From positions 254,265-318,264 of the forward strand of contig JAQENU010000003.1 in NCBI GenBank assembly GCA_027676805.1: a stretch of 64,000 nt of DNA, read 5' to 3'. This document shows positions 27,504-36,102 of the stretch, piece by piece (the stretch's first letter is position 1; every line of letters starts with the position of its first letter). The position numbers and the translations under genes were made by a program. Below the pieces are notes generated by a model, which had not been told where the DNA came from, searched no databases, and worked only from the letters and a program-made list of their open reading frames with translations. Origin of the DNA: Coprobacillaceae bacterium UN01-12pH3A (GTDB taxonomy: Bacteria > Bacillota_I > Bacilli_A > Erysipelotrichales > Coprobacillaceae).

Positions 27504-28439
27504 TTAATCATTGGCTAAAAAATAACCAATGATTTCTTTTTTATCTTTATTTAATTGTGAAATTAACTCCTGAGGTGAAGAAAACTTCACTTCATCACGT
27601 ATTAAGCAGTAAAAATAGACATGGACAATCTTGCCATAAATATCTTGGTCAAAATCAAAGATATTGACCTCCAATGAACGATGCTCCAATGAATCAAAAG
27701 TGGGATTGTAACCAATATTACACATTCCCATATATTCTTGCTGATCAACTTCTACCTTAACTCCGTAAACCCCATTTTTAGGAACCGCATATTCGCCATA
27801 ATCCACATTAGCCGTCGGAAAGCCAATCGTTCTCCCAATCTGACGTCCCTTAATCACTTCACCCTTGATGGAGTAAGGCCGTCCTAATAAATGACACGCT
27901 GTTTGCACCTCTCCGTCACTCAGTGCTTTTTGAATACGAGTAGAACTTACTTTTTGCTGATCGATCATGATTTCTTCTTGTATATAGACTTCAAAATGAT
28001 CCGCCGCCAAATCCTTCAGCAGCTTGCCATTGCCTTTGCCCCCTGAACCAAAATGATAATCAAAGCCACAAACTAGACAGCGAATGTCTAAAGGTTGAAT
28101 AAACTGTTTAAAAAAGTCTTCCGGTGATAACTGACTTACTGCTTTATCAAAATTAACAATAATCAAGTAATCGATCCCCATCTTTTCTAAAAGTTTTGCC
28201 CGATCTTCAAAAGAAGTTAAATGATGTTCGACTTCCATCTTCCCTAAAGTAATCAAGGGATTAGGAGAGAAGGTCATCAGGGCCGATGCGATATGATGTT
28301 GGTTCGCAAAAGCCTTTACCTTATTGGCTAAAGCCTGATGCCCCAAGTGAAGTCCGTCAAAATAGCCCATCGCTAAAGCAATCGGTTGTTTCAAGGTAAA
28401 AGGTTCATTCAAAGAATAATGCAATACCTTCACTACCAT
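27504..28439 (-). CDS. ribF: Bifunctional riboflavin kinase / FAD synthetase
   Basis: 311 residues, the usual length. The FAD synthetase half has the nucleotidyl-transfer motif MGYFDGLHLGHQAL near residue 27 and VSSTRIQKAL near 155. The riboflavin kinase half begins near 180 (GRPYSIKGEVIKGRQIGRTIGFPTANV). It converts riboflavin to FMN and FAD. It overlaps truB by 7 bases, the same truB-ribF order seen in many Firmicutes. The ATG at 28439 is only 2 bases from the GGGGG ribosome site, so a GTG at 28433 (third codon) is an alternative start. Confidence 0.97.
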   Translation of the reverse strand: MVVKVLHYSLNEPFTLKQPIALAMGYFDGLHLGHQALANKVKAFANQHHIASALMTFSPNPLITLGKMEVEHHLTSFEDRAKLLEKMGIDYLIIVNFDKAVSQLSPEDFFKQFIQPLDIRCLVCGFDYHFGSGGKGNGKLLKDLAADHFEVYIQEEIMIDQQKVSSTRIQKALSDGEVQTACHLLGRPYSIKGEVIKGRQIGRTIGFPTANVDYGEYAVPKNGVYGVKVEVDQQEYMGMCNIGYNPTFDSLEHRSLEVNIFDFDQDIYGKIVHVYFYCLIRDEVKFSSPQELISQLNKDKKEIIGYFLAND

Positions 28440-29278
28440 AACCCCCTTACATTTTTTAAAGTATGATTTCCTGATTGTTCATAAATAGCTAGAATATGTC
28501 CTTCTTTGTTTTTTATAGCGATCTGCCCCTCTAATGCAGAATCAATTGTTTTTCCATGGTAAACAATCTTTTCGTCTTCAATCGTTAATGATGGCAGATG
28601 CGCCAATGCTTCATCTATTGCAATCATTTCATACTGATTATTTTCCAAAGCTTCCAAACTGACACAGTCCTCTAATTTAAAAGGCCCGGACTGGGTTCTT
28701 TTTAATGCACTCATACATCCCGGATAACCTAATGCACTAGCAATAGCCACACATAATGAACGAATATAGGTACCTTTAGAACAATGCACTTGAATTTGAA
28801 TTTCATCCTCTTTAAAGGATACACATTCTATTGAATAAATCTCAATATCACGTGGCTGGATTTCGACAGCTTCACCAGCACGGGCATATTCGTACAATTT
28901 TTTTCCATTCACTTTGATTGCAGAATAAATCGGCGGTATCTGCTTTTGTTTTCCTTGAAACTGAGTTAAGACATGATCAAGCTGAGCCTGTGATACATCA
29001 TAGCGATAAGGCACTTGGTTTTGAATTGTTCCTGTCATATCATAAGTATCTGTAGAAATACCCAATTTAATTGTGGCTATATAGTGTTTATCTTCACTCG
29101 TTAAAAACTGTAAAGCCTTGGTTGCCTTATTCACGCAAACCACTAAAACTCCACTCGCCTCCGGATCCAATGTTCCACAGTGTCCCACTTTTTTTGTATG
29201 CAGTACTCTTCTTACTTTCCCTACAATATCATGACTTGTATATCCTAACGGTTTATCGATTAATATGATCCCATCCAT
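28433..29278 (-). CDS. truB: tRNA pseudouridine-55 synthase
   Basis: 281 residues from ATG 29278 (AAGGGTG 8 bases upstream); a longer frame starts at 29299 but adds only MKKGEKD. Motif I is DGIILIDKPLGYTSHDIVGKVRR and the catalytic Asp lies in GHCGTLDPEASGVL. It isomerises U55 in the T-loop of tRNAs. The C-terminal PUA-like part is short. Coupled to ribF by overlap of its stop with the ribF start. Confidence 0.97.
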   Translation of the reverse strand: MDGIILIDKPLGYTSHDIVGKVRRVLHTKKVGHCGTLDPEASGVLVVCVNKATKALQFLTSEDKHYIATIKLGISTDTYDMTGTIQNQVPYRYDVSQAQLDHVLTQFQGKQKQIPPIYSAIKVNGKKLYEYARAGEAVEIQPRDIEIYSIECVSFKEDEIQIQVHCSKGTYIRSLCVAIASALGYPGCMSALKRTQSGPFKLEDCVSLEALENNQYEMIAIDEALAHLPSLTIEDEKIVYHGKTIDSALEGQIAIKNKEGHILAIYEQSGNHTLKNVRGLW

Positions 29279-29407
29279 GTCTTTTTCACCCTTCTTCATT
29301 ACTTTACCTATTTTAACAAATTCCGTCTTTATTTAAAAGGAAAATAATATTGTATATTCACTTAAAAGATGTAAAATAATAATAGAGTTTAAAAAAGGAG
29401 AAACAGA

Positions 29408-30439
29408 ATGAATTTTGATAAACAATATGTATTAGATGTCTTAACCGATATTTTAAAAACAGACAGCCCAAGTGGGTTTACACATGGAGTCATGCAAAAG
29501 ATTGAAACCTATGCAAAGGAATTAGGATTCACTTTTGAAATGACAGAAAAAGGAAATGGCATTATTACGGTTCTGGGAACAGACAGCAGCCGCACTATTG
29601 GTGTTTCTGCTCATGTTGATACCTTGGGAGCGATGGTAAGAAGCATCAAAGCCAATGGACGCTTAGCCTTTACTCGTGTCGGTGGTCCTATCTTACCTAC
29701 TTTAGACAGTGAACAATGTACGATCTATACCCGCACCAATAAAACTTACTCAGGCACATTCTTTTCAACCAGTCCAGCTATTCATGTCTATAATGATGCC
29801 GCTACATTGGAAAGAACAGAAGAAAATATGGAAGTAATTTTGGATGAAATTGTAAAAACAAAAGAAGACACAGAAAAATTAGAAATTGCAAATGGGGATT
29901 ATATCTGCATTGATCCAAAAACTGTGATTACTGAAAACGGATTTATTAAATCACGTTTCTTAGATGACAAACTAAGCGTAGCTATCATCTTTGGAGTTTT
30001 AAAATACATGCATGATCAGCATATAATGCCTCAATATAACGTAAAAGTTTTGATTTCTACATTTGAAGAAGTCGGACATGGCATGGCATATATTCCCAGT
30101 GATATTTCCGAAGTATTGGCAGTCGATATGGGATGCATCGGGAAAGATCTTGCCTGCAGTGAATATGATGTATCGATTTGTGCAAAAGATTCTTCCGGTC
30201 CATACGATTATGCGATGACTACAAAATTAATTGAATTAGCAAAAGCCAATGACTTACAATATGCCGTAGATATCTATCCGTCTTATTCTTCCGACGCTTC
30301 AGCTGCCTTACGTGGCGGAAACAATATTCGTGCTGCTTTAATCGGTTCCGGAGTCTTTGCCAGCCACGGCTATGAGCGTTCTCATTATCAAGGTGTTGAA
30401 AACTCAATGAAGTTATTAGCCTTATATTTAACTCATTAA
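29408..30439 (+). CDS. M42-family aminopeptidase
   Basis: 343 residues, the standard size of glutamyl aminopeptidase/PepA-type M42 enzymes, which use two metal ions. Visible metal and catalytic motifs: GVSAHVDTLGAMV (His and Asp), FLDDKLS, STFEEVGHGMAYI (Glu-Glu pair), AVDMGCIG, and SHGYERSHYQGVEN near the end. It removes N-terminal residues from peptides in the cytoplasm. Start ATG 29408 with AAAAGGAG upstream; divergent from truB, with a TTGTAT/TAAAAT promoter-like pair in the 129-base gap. Single-gene unit with its own terminator. Confidence 0.94.
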   Translation: MNFDKQYVLDVLTDILKTDSPSGFTHGVMQKIETYAKELGFTFEMTEKGNGIITVLGTDSSRTIGVSAHVDTLGAMVRSIKANGRLAFTRVGGPILPTLDSEQCTIYTRTNKTYSGTFFSTSPAIHVYNDAATLERTEENMEVILDEIVKTKEDTEKLEIANGDYICIDPKTVITENGFIKSRFLDDKLSVAIIFGVLKYMHDQHIMPQYNVKVLISTFEEVGHGMAYIPSDISEVLAVDMGCIGKDLACSEYDVSICAKDSSGPYDYAMTTKLIELAKANDLQYAVDIYPSYSSDASAALRGGNNIRAALIGSGVFASHGYERSHYQGVENSMKLLALYLTH

Positions 30440-30468
30440 GATTCGATTTAATAATCGAGTCTTTTTTT
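30439..30468 (+). terminator. Terminator of the M42 peptidase gene
   Basis: AGATTCGAT (30439-30447) pairs with ATCGAGTCT (30454-30462) with one G-T pair, followed by T7. Confidence 0.85.
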
Positions 30469-30507
30469 GCCAAAATAATACAATAAAGAAGTTTTTTAAA
30501 AAAATAT

Positions 30508-30553
30508 TTGCCTAATAGGACAAAGCTATATATAATATTAAAGGTTTGTGTCC
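30508..30553 (+). promoter_or_regulatory. Promoter with flanking inverted repeat for the symporter gene
   Basis: TTGCCT (30508-30513), 17-base spacer, TATAAT (30531-30536). An inverted repeat GGACAAA (30518-30524) / TTTGTGTCC (30545-30553, one extra base) brackets the -10 box and start site, the layout of a repressor operator. AGGAGG precedes ATG 30572. Confidence 0.55.
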
Positions 30554-30571
30554 AAATCAGGAGGTCTATAA

Positions 30572-31912
30572 ATGAAAGAAAAGAAGAAATTATCCTTAGC
30601 AGTTAAAATGCTGTTCTCATTATTATTTGGTTTAATCGCCGGCGGCATTTTCATGGTCTTGCGTGAAAATCTGTTAGCCAATGGTCATGCTGAAGCATGG
30701 AATACAATTAATCGGATTCTATTTCAGGATATCAGTGCCGAAAACGCGGGAAATGCGATCGGAATCTTTTATATCATCGGGCAATTATTTGTCAATGCCC
30801 TGCAATTGATTATTATTCCAATGGTGTTTACTTCCATTACATTGGCTATTTGTACTATGAAAGATACAAAAAAATTAGGTCGCATCTCAACCAAAACCAT
30901 TTTAATCTTTTTACTGACTACCGTATGTGCCTTAATCTTTGCCGGAGTTGTAGGAATGAGCGTTTATCGCAGTGGTGCATTTAATCCGATCAATGTCAAT
31001 AATTTAGCACCATCAACAGGAAGTGTGAGTGCCAATCCGTTAAACATTATCTTATCTGTTGTGCCTAACAATATTATTTCTGCTTTCTCTAGTAATGGTA
31101 AAGTATTATCAATCGTTTTTCTTGCCGTCTGCATCGGTTTAGCAATCAATCATTTACATAGTCAAATTCAAGTCTTTCATCGTCTGCTTGAAGAAATCAA
31201 CAAGATCATTACCGTTTGTTTAAGTTTTGTCATCAACAAATTTGCACCTATTGCCATCTTTGTTTTACTGACTCGTACTTTTGCGATCTATGGCATTGAT
31301 TATCTAAAGCCTGCTTTAGCTTATGTCGTTACTGCCGTGTTGGCATTATTTGTTTATCTTCTGATTGGTTATCCTATATATATTCGTTTATTAGCTAAGT
31401 TAAATCCGATTCCTTTTGTTAAGAAGATTGCTAAAGTGGCGGTGTTTGGCTTCTCTACTTCATCAAGTGCTGCCGCTTTCCCACTAAACAAAAAAACAAC
31501 GGTTGAAGAATTAGGCGTTCACGACGAAATTGCCTCATTCACTTTACCGTTGGGAATGACTATCAACATGGATGGAACAGCGATCATGCAGGTCATTGCC
31601 GCAATCTTTATTGCTGCCAGTTCAGGATATGATGTTTCATTTACAAGTATTGGCATCATTGCTGTATTAGCCTTAGTTTCATCAATCGGAACACCTGCTG
31701 CTCCGGGTGCCGGTGCTGTCATTCTATTTACAATTCTAACCGGTATGGGGTATACAAACGATGCCGCATTGCTTGCCTACTCTTTAATTTTAGCAATCAA
31801 TCGCCCAATCGAAATGCTGGTGACCTCTTTAAATGTTGTCGGCGACTCGACCACTTCGATCATCGTGGCAAAATCTGAAAACCAGTTTGATCAAGACACT
31901 TATAATCACTAG
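30572..31912 (+). CDS. Dicarboxylate/amino acid:cation symporter (DAACS family)
   Basis: 446 residues with about eight membrane helices and two re-entrant loops. Family motifs: FSTSSSAAAFPL (serine-rich hairpin 1), TINMDGTAIMQV (NMDGT cation site), SIGTPAAPGAGAVILFTIL (hairpin 2) and NVVGDSTTSIIVAKSE. Related to GltP, DctA and TcyP; the substrate may be glutamate/aspartate, a dicarboxylate or cystine, which sequence alone cannot decide. Driven by Na+ or H+. Monocistronic, with its own promoter and terminator. Confidence 0.94.
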   Translation: MKEKKKLSLAVKMLFSLLFGLIAGGIFMVLRENLLANGHAEAWNTINRILFQDISAENAGNAIGIFYIIGQLFVNALQLIIIPMVFTSITLAICTMKDTKKLGRISTKTILIFLLTTVCALIFAGVVGMSVYRSGAFNPINVNNLAPSTGSVSANPLNIILSVVPNNIISAFSSNGKVLSIVFLAVCIGLAINHLHSQIQVFHRLLEEINKIITVCLSFVINKFAPIAIFVLLTRTFAIYGIDYLKPALAYVVTAVLALFVYLLIGYPIYIRLLAKLNPIPFVKKIAKVAVFGFSTSSSAAAFPLNKKTTVEELGVHDEIASFTLPLGMTINMDGTAIMQVIAAIFIAASSGYDVSFTSIGIIAVLALVSSIGTPAAPGAGAVILFTILTGMGYTNDAALLAYSLILAINRPIEMLVTSLNVVGDSTTSIIVAKSENQFDQDTYNH

Positions 31913-31932
31913 GTCCTTCGGGATCTTTTTTT
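31911..31932 (+). terminator. Terminator of the symporter gene
   Basis: AGGTCC-TTCG-GGATCT (31911-31926) with a UUCG tetraloop, then a T-run. Confidence 0.85.
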
Positions 31933-31944
31933 GTATCTGATTAT

Positions 31945-32295
31945 TTATTTTCTTAAAATATGCTCCATCTTTTTCCCTTTAGATAGTTCATCGATCAATT
32001 TATCCAAATAGCGAATTTCCTGCATTAACGGTTCTTTGATCTCTTCTACTTTAACGCCGCAGACAGAACCCTTAATTAAATGTCTGTTTGGATTTAGACA
32101 TGGTGCCTGATTAAAGAAATCCGCATAAGTTACTTCAGTATCCGCACTCTCTTTCAGTTTAGCTTCACTGTAACCGGTAAGCCAAGTAATGATCTGATCC
32201 ACCTCTGATTGCGTACGTCCCTTTTTTATCGCTTTACTGACAAGTAATGGATAGATTTTAGAAAACTTCATCTGATATACTTTTTCATTAGTCAT
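31945..32295 (-). CDS. DUF2200 family protein
   Basis: 116 residues, full length for the family. Motifs: [37 protein letters not shown], DVxYxDFF-like [49 protein letters not shown]. The conserved layout (KIYPLLV, KGRT, WLTGY, FF, NP) matches DUF2200, whose function is not known. Ribosome site AAGGAG before ATG 32295. Confidence 0.88.
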   Translation of the reverse strand: MTNEKVYQMKFSKIYPLLVSKAIKKGRTQSEVDQIITWLTGYSEAKLKESADTEVTYADFFNQAPCLNPNRHLIKGSVCGVKVEEIKEPLMQEIRYLDKLIDELSKGKKMEHILRK

Positions 32296-32385
32296 CGTTT
32301 ACTTCTCCTTTATAATTCTCTATATTTTGGCTAAAAATCTGTCTTTTCATTCTTATACATAGATCAAATAGCTATTAGCTGTTAT

Positions 32386-32607
32386 CTATTTTTGTTCTTC
32401 TATTGCATCTTTTTGAAAGATGAGCGACATTTTTTCAATATCACCGGTTCCTCTTGTCTCTAGGGGAACATACCCTTTATAGTCCCAGCCTTCCATGATC
32501 ATTTCATAGATAATCTTTTCGATTCCTTCAAATTGATACTTCGTTCCTTTTCCCAAGCCATACCCGCTTAATTCTGATTTCACTTCAATAAATTTAACTT
32601 GCTTCAT
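32386..32607 (-). CDS. DUF4177-like small protein
   Basis: 73 residues. The KFIEVKSELSGYGLGKGTKYQFEGIEKIIYEMIMEGWDYKGYVPLE pattern (beta, then helix, then GWxxxGxVP) fits DUF4177. Function unknown. AAAGGAGAAAG precedes ATG 32607. Stands alone between the DUF2200 gene and tyrS. Confidence 0.75.
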   Translation of the reverse strand: MKQVKFIEVKSELSGYGLGKGTKYQFEGIEKIIYEMIMEGWDYKGYVPLETRGTGDIEKMSLIFQKDAIEEQK

Positions 32608-32698
32608 TGTTTCTCTTTCTCCTTTCTATGATTAATTGAACGTCCTCTTTATTTGCTTACATTTTAGCATAACGCTGTCCCAAATCCCGTTCTTTTAC

Positions 32699-32726
32699 AA
32701 AAAAAGATACCCTCTCGGATATCTTA
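32699..32726 (-). terminator. Terminator of tyrS
   Basis: On the minus strand AAGATATCC pairs with GGTATCTT across a GAGAG loop, then a T-run; overlaps the tyrS stop. Confidence 0.85.
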
Positions 32727-33950
32727 AACATGCTGTATTAGGTAATAATTTTTCTTTCCACGACGAATAACTGTCATTTCTTCGCCAAAGGCTTCTGCTT
32801 TTTTAACGGTAAATGTTTCATCTGTCACTTTATTTCCGTTGATTAATACCGATCCGCCTTTTGTAAATTCACGTGCTTCACGTTTACTTTTCGCTGCTCC
32901 GGAAAGAATCAAAGCATCTAAAATATTCAGATCCTCATTCGTTTTAGAAGTAGGCACTCCACTTAAACAAGCTTTTACCTGAGCTAAACTTAATTCATTG
33001 ATCGCTCCGGAGAACAGCAATTCACTGATATGCACAGCTTCGTCATAAGCTTCAGATCCATGTAGGAACGTGATGACTTCTTTTGCCAATGCTTTATGTG
33101 CTTCACGCAGATGAGGCTGTGTTTTGTTTTTCTCCTCTAAATCCATAATCTCTTCTGGTGTTAAGAAGGTCAGGAATTTTAAATAATCGATAACCTTATC
33201 ATCTTCTGAATTGATAAAGAACTGATACATTTCATAAGGAGATGTTTTTTCTTTATCCAGCCAGATGGCTTTTCCATTCGTTTTACCAAACTTCGTTCCA
33301 TCACTCTTAGTTAATAACGGCATTGTAAATCCATAAGCTTCTTTTCCGGTTTTTTTACGAATCAATTCAATTCCGGCTGTAATGTTACCCCATTGATCCT
33401 GTCCGGCAACCTGCATCATACAATCCTTGTTTTCATATAGCCATAAAAAATCCAAAGCCTGCATAATCATATAAGAAAATTCAGTATAGGTGATTCCCAG
33501 ATCTAAACGGCTTTTAATAATCTCTTTTGAAAGCATATAGTTGATATTGAAATACTTCCCATAGTCTCTTAAGAAATCAATAAAATTAATATCTTTCGAC
33601 CAGTCATAGTTATTCACTACGTCAAAGCCAAAAATATCCTCTGCTTGTTTTTTCAAACAATTAAAGTTATGAGTCACTTGTTCTTTGGTGATCATCGGTC
33701 TTTCTGTATCCGGTTTTGGATCTCCAATCAATCCTGTTGCTCCCCCGACTAATAAGATAGGGTTATGACCGGCATCTTTTAAACGCTTACTGATCAAAAA
33801 TGAAGAAAAATGACCGATATGCAAGCTGTCTCCGGTTGGATCGGTTCCGATATAGAAGGTTAATCCTCCGTTATTTAATTTTTCTTCTAATTCAGGTGAA
33901 CTGATATCTTTGATCAATCCACGCCATACTAATTCATCATAAATTTTCAT
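32724..33950 (-). CDS. tyrS: Tyrosyl-tRNA synthetase
   Basis: 408 residues from ATG 33950, which follows GAGGAGG; the longer frame to 34037 runs into the T-box leader. Class I signature HIGH in DSLHIGHFSS (near residue 43), tyrosine pocket residues in YTEFSYMIMQALDF and AGQDQWGNI, and the KMSKS counterpart KFGKTNGKAIWL. The C-terminal S4 domain is at about 345-408. Charges tRNA-Tyr. Controlled by the T-box leader upstream. Confidence 0.98.
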   Translation of the reverse strand: MKIYDELVWRGLIKDISSPELEEKLNNGGLTFYIGTDPTGDSLHIGHFSSFLISKRLKDAGHNPILLVGGATGLIGDPKPDTERPMITKEQVTHNFNCLKKQAEDIFGFDVVNNYDWSKDINFIDFLRDYGKYFNINYMLSKEIIKSRLDLGITYTEFSYMIMQALDFLWLYENKDCMMQVAGQDQWGNITAGIELIRKKTGKEAYGFTMPLLTKSDGTKFGKTNGKAIWLDKEKTSPYEMYQFFINSEDDKVIDYLKFLTFLTPEEIMDLEEKNKTQPHLREAHKALAKEVITFLHGSEAYDEAVHISELLFSGAINELSLAQVKACLSGVPTSKTNEDLNILDALILSGAAKSKREAREFTKGGSVLINGNKVTDETFTVKKAEAFGEEMTVIRRGKKNYYLIQHV

Positions 33951-33959
33951 GTTGTCCTC

Positions 33960-34170
33960 CTCAAAATAAAAAGAGACCCCCTCCAAAGGACGAAGTCTCG
34001 CGGTACCACCTTTATTCATGCTTTCACATGCACTCATTCATGCGTAACGACATGACCCGTCTAAGCTTTTCACTTAGAAACTCCAGAGCGTATAGATCAA
34101 ATTCCAGACTCGTTTTCACCAACCACGAGTTCTCTGTTTCTTTCCTTTGAACCTCTCTCTTTCAGCGTAT
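33960..34170 (-). ncRNA. T-box leader (Tyr) of tyrS
   Basis: Minus strand. The antiterminator/T-box motif AAGGTGGTACCGCG lies near 33998-34011, followed by the competing terminator GAGAC...GTCTC plus T-run (33964-33998). In stem I the specifier triplet is TAC (34090-34092), set by AGAG/CTCT pairing and the base stem AGAAAC/GTTTCT. TAC codes tyrosine, agreeing with the gene. Confidence 0.92.
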
Positions 34171-34176
34171 AATTGG

Positions 34177-34205
34177 ATTATATATGGTTTATTTCAGTTT
34201 GTCAA
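34177..34205 (-). promoter_or_regulatory. tyrS promoter
   Basis: TTGACA (34200-34205), 17-base spacer, TATAAT (34177-34182): a consensus vegetative promoter. Confidence 0.88.
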
Positions 34206-34212
34206 ACAGAAT

Positions 34213-34241
34213 TCATAAAGAAAAGCAGACTATACTGCTTT
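34213..34241 (-). terminator. Terminator of ccpA
   Basis: AAAGCAG (34222-34228) pairs with CTGCTTT (34235-34241), T-rich on the minus strand afterwards; it ends just before the tyrS promoter. Confidence 0.7.
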
Positions 34242-34246
34242 CATTT

Positions 34247-35245
34247 TTATTTCGTTGACTGACGTTGAATTAAAATATATTTCACTTCAACATCATTTGA
34301 TTCGATTTCTTCGTTATTCAACATCTTTGTCAAAAGACGAACAGCTAAGGCCCCCATATTATAAATAGGGATGTTAATGCTTGTTAGCGTTGGCTTTGAC
34401 ATCAGAGCATAAGTGGTATTAAACATCCCAATGACTTCCATTTCATCAGGAATTGAAATCTGGTTATCGGTTGCTCCGTTGATGACAGCTACACCTTCTT
34501 TATCATTGGTTGCAATGACAAGCTGATGTTTATGGGTTTTAAAATATTCCTGAAACTGTTTGTAGCTTTCTTCATATTCAGAAGAACTTTCTAAAATCTG
34601 ATCAAATGTTTTATTGTATTTCGCATAAGCTTCTTTGATTCCGCTTACCATTTCTTCATCGCTTAACAAGTTCTGATGTGTCGTTACAAATAAGATATCA
34701 TCAATCCCTTTTTCCAAGCGGTCACAGGTAATATCATAAATCGCCTGTTTAACATTCGTATGAATGCTTCCTAAATTATCTCCTGCCATGTAATCCCCTA
34801 CGACTACAATCGGAATTTTATATTTAGAAATTTGATTAATTTCCTCTTCCAAGAATTCATTGTTGAAAAGAATAACACCATCTGCTCTTGATTTTACTAG
34901 TTTTTCCACTAATTCATTGACCATGTTATCTTCACCGATATCATCTGTCGTATGAAATGTCACTGTATATTTCAGAGTACGGCTTGTATCTCCGATCCCA
35001 CCGATCATATCTTTTACATGGGCAAATAATGATTGTGGAAAAACAACAGCGATCGTCGTTGTCTTGCTTTTTGCCAATCCTCTGGCAATTTCGTTAGGTT
35101 TAAAATCTAATCGTTCGATGACCTCTAAAACTCGGGCTTTAGTTGCCTGTTTAACAACACTTGACCCATTGATAACTCTGGAAACTGTAGCTAGAGAAAC
35201 ATTTGCTTCCCTAGCTACGTCATAAATGGTTACCTTTTTATCCAT
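34247..35245 (-). CDS. ccpA: LacI-family regulator, probable catabolite control protein A
   Basis: 332 residues from ATG 35245 (MDKKVTIYDVAREANVSLATVSRVING). The longer frame to 35287 reads through the end of ytxH. The HTH is at 3-50 with the LacI hinge (KPNEIARGLAKSKTTTIAVVFP). The periplasmic-binding-like domain covers about 60-330 and ends with the family pattern PTLTSINIPIYNMGALAVRLL. In Bacillus ccpA lies in the same murC-ytxG-ytxH-ccpA neighbourhood, which supports the CcpA assignment. It would bind cre sites with HPr-Ser-P. The start overlaps the ytxH stop by 8 bases and has no clear ribosome site, so it is probably translated by coupling. Confidence 0.85.
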   Translation of the reverse strand: MDKKVTIYDVAREANVSLATVSRVINGSSVVKQATKARVLEVIERLDFKPNEIARGLAKSKTTTIAVVFPQSLFAHVKDMIGGIGDTSRTLKYTVTFHTTDDIGEDNMVNELVEKLVKSRADGVILFNNEFLEEEINQISKYKIPIVVVGDYMAGDNLGSIHTNVKQAIYDITCDRLEKGIDDILFVTTHQNLLSDEEMVSGIKEAYAKYNKTFDQILESSSEYEESYKQFQEYFKTHKHQLVIATNDKEGVAVINGATDNQISIPDEMEVIGMFNTTYALMSKPTLTSINIPIYNMGALAVRLLTKMLNNEEIESNDVEVKYILIQRQSTK

Positions 35246-35765
35246 TATTTTTGTCAGAATCGTCTGTATCAGACTTTTCTTCACCAATTTCTTCTAATAA
35301 GTCATCGATTTCTTCTTTAACATCATCTAATTCTTCGTCGATTTCATCACTCATATCATCATATACATCTTGACCGTATTCAATGATTTTTTCTTTGTAT
35401 TCATTAATCTTTTCCATTGCTTTTTGAGAAAGATCATCGATTCTTTCCAATACTTCCTGGCATGATTCATTATCTTTTGCTTTTTGTACCAATTCATCTA
35501 AACTGCTTTTAACGTCTGTTAATTTTTCTTTAGTTGAAGTTTTTACTTTTTCAGCATCGAAATCTTCTACAGCTTTTTTCATTTTATCAGCAGTCGTACT
35601 AATCATTCCCACGATATCATCTTTTGTCAGGTCTTTTGATTTATCGTATGCTTTCTTAGATCCTTCTTTAATGTCTTCTACCATTTCACTGCCTTTTTTA
35701 GGTGCACACAGCATTCCGGCAATAACACCAACACCTAAACCAACAATAAACTTTCCTAATTTCAT
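35238..35765 (-). CDS. ytxH: YtxH-domain protein
   Basis: 175 residues. The N-terminal hydrophobic/Gly segment MKLGKFIVGLGVGVIAGMLCAPKKGSEM is the YtxH hallmark. The rest is a highly charged helical coil rich in Lys, Glu and Asp, ending EEIDDLLEEIGEEKSDTDDSDKNNG. YtxH proteins are membrane-tethered and linked to general stress in Bacillus; the molecular role is unknown. Lies between the YtxG-like gene (12-base gap) and ccpA (overlap). Confidence 0.88.
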   Translation of the reverse strand: MKLGKFIVGLGVGVIAGMLCAPKKGSEMVEDIKEGSKKAYDKSKDLTKDDIVGMISTTADKMKKAVEDFDAEKVKTSTKEKLTDVKSSLDELVQKAKDNESCQEVLERIDDLSQKAMEKINEYKEKIIEYGQDVYDDMSDEIDEELDDVKEEIDDLLEEIGEEKSDTDDSDKNNG

Positions 35766-35777
35766 ATTTATATCCTC

Positions 35778-36041
35778 CTATTTTTTCCTGAACTTGCTTC
35801 TTCCGCCAAATGGGGCAAACAATCGTGTAATCGCTTCAAAAGGACGATTAATCATATCCAATTTGTAATTGATATCATCAATCATCAGATTGGCCTTATC
35901 GATTGTTTGATTGGAGCGGTCGATCGTCATGTTGAGACGCTCGATCGTGCTGACTAATTTTATAAAGACAAAACCGAGTGCCAGCAAGGCAAACGCGCCT
36001 GCTAATAAAACGATACATTGGCTTATCTGCAATGCGCTCAT
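35778..36041 (-). CDS. YtxG-like (DUF948) membrane protein
   Basis: 87 residues. One N-terminal membrane helix (about 5-30, CIVLLAGAFALLALGFVFIKLV), then an amphipathic heptad-like region (TIERLNMTIDRSNQTIDKANLMIDDINYKLDMI), as in DUF948/YtxG proteins. Short basic tail. It is followed by ytxH at 12 bases and preceded by murC, the same order as in Bacillus. AGAGGTGG is the ribosome site. Confidence 0.75.
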   Translation of the reverse strand: MSALQISQCIVLLAGAFALLALGFVFIKLVSTIERLNMTIDRSNQTIDKANLMIDDINYKLDMINRPFEAITRLFAPFGGRSKFRKK

Positions 36042-36102
36042 ATATCCACCTCTTCTCTTAAGTTTATTATTGCACAGTCGCTTTCATTATGCAATAAATG
36101 TA

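Noticed and set aside
33951..34037. Longer tyrS start at 34037
   Set aside because: The added residues are translation of the T-box terminator; ATG 33950 has GAGGAGG.
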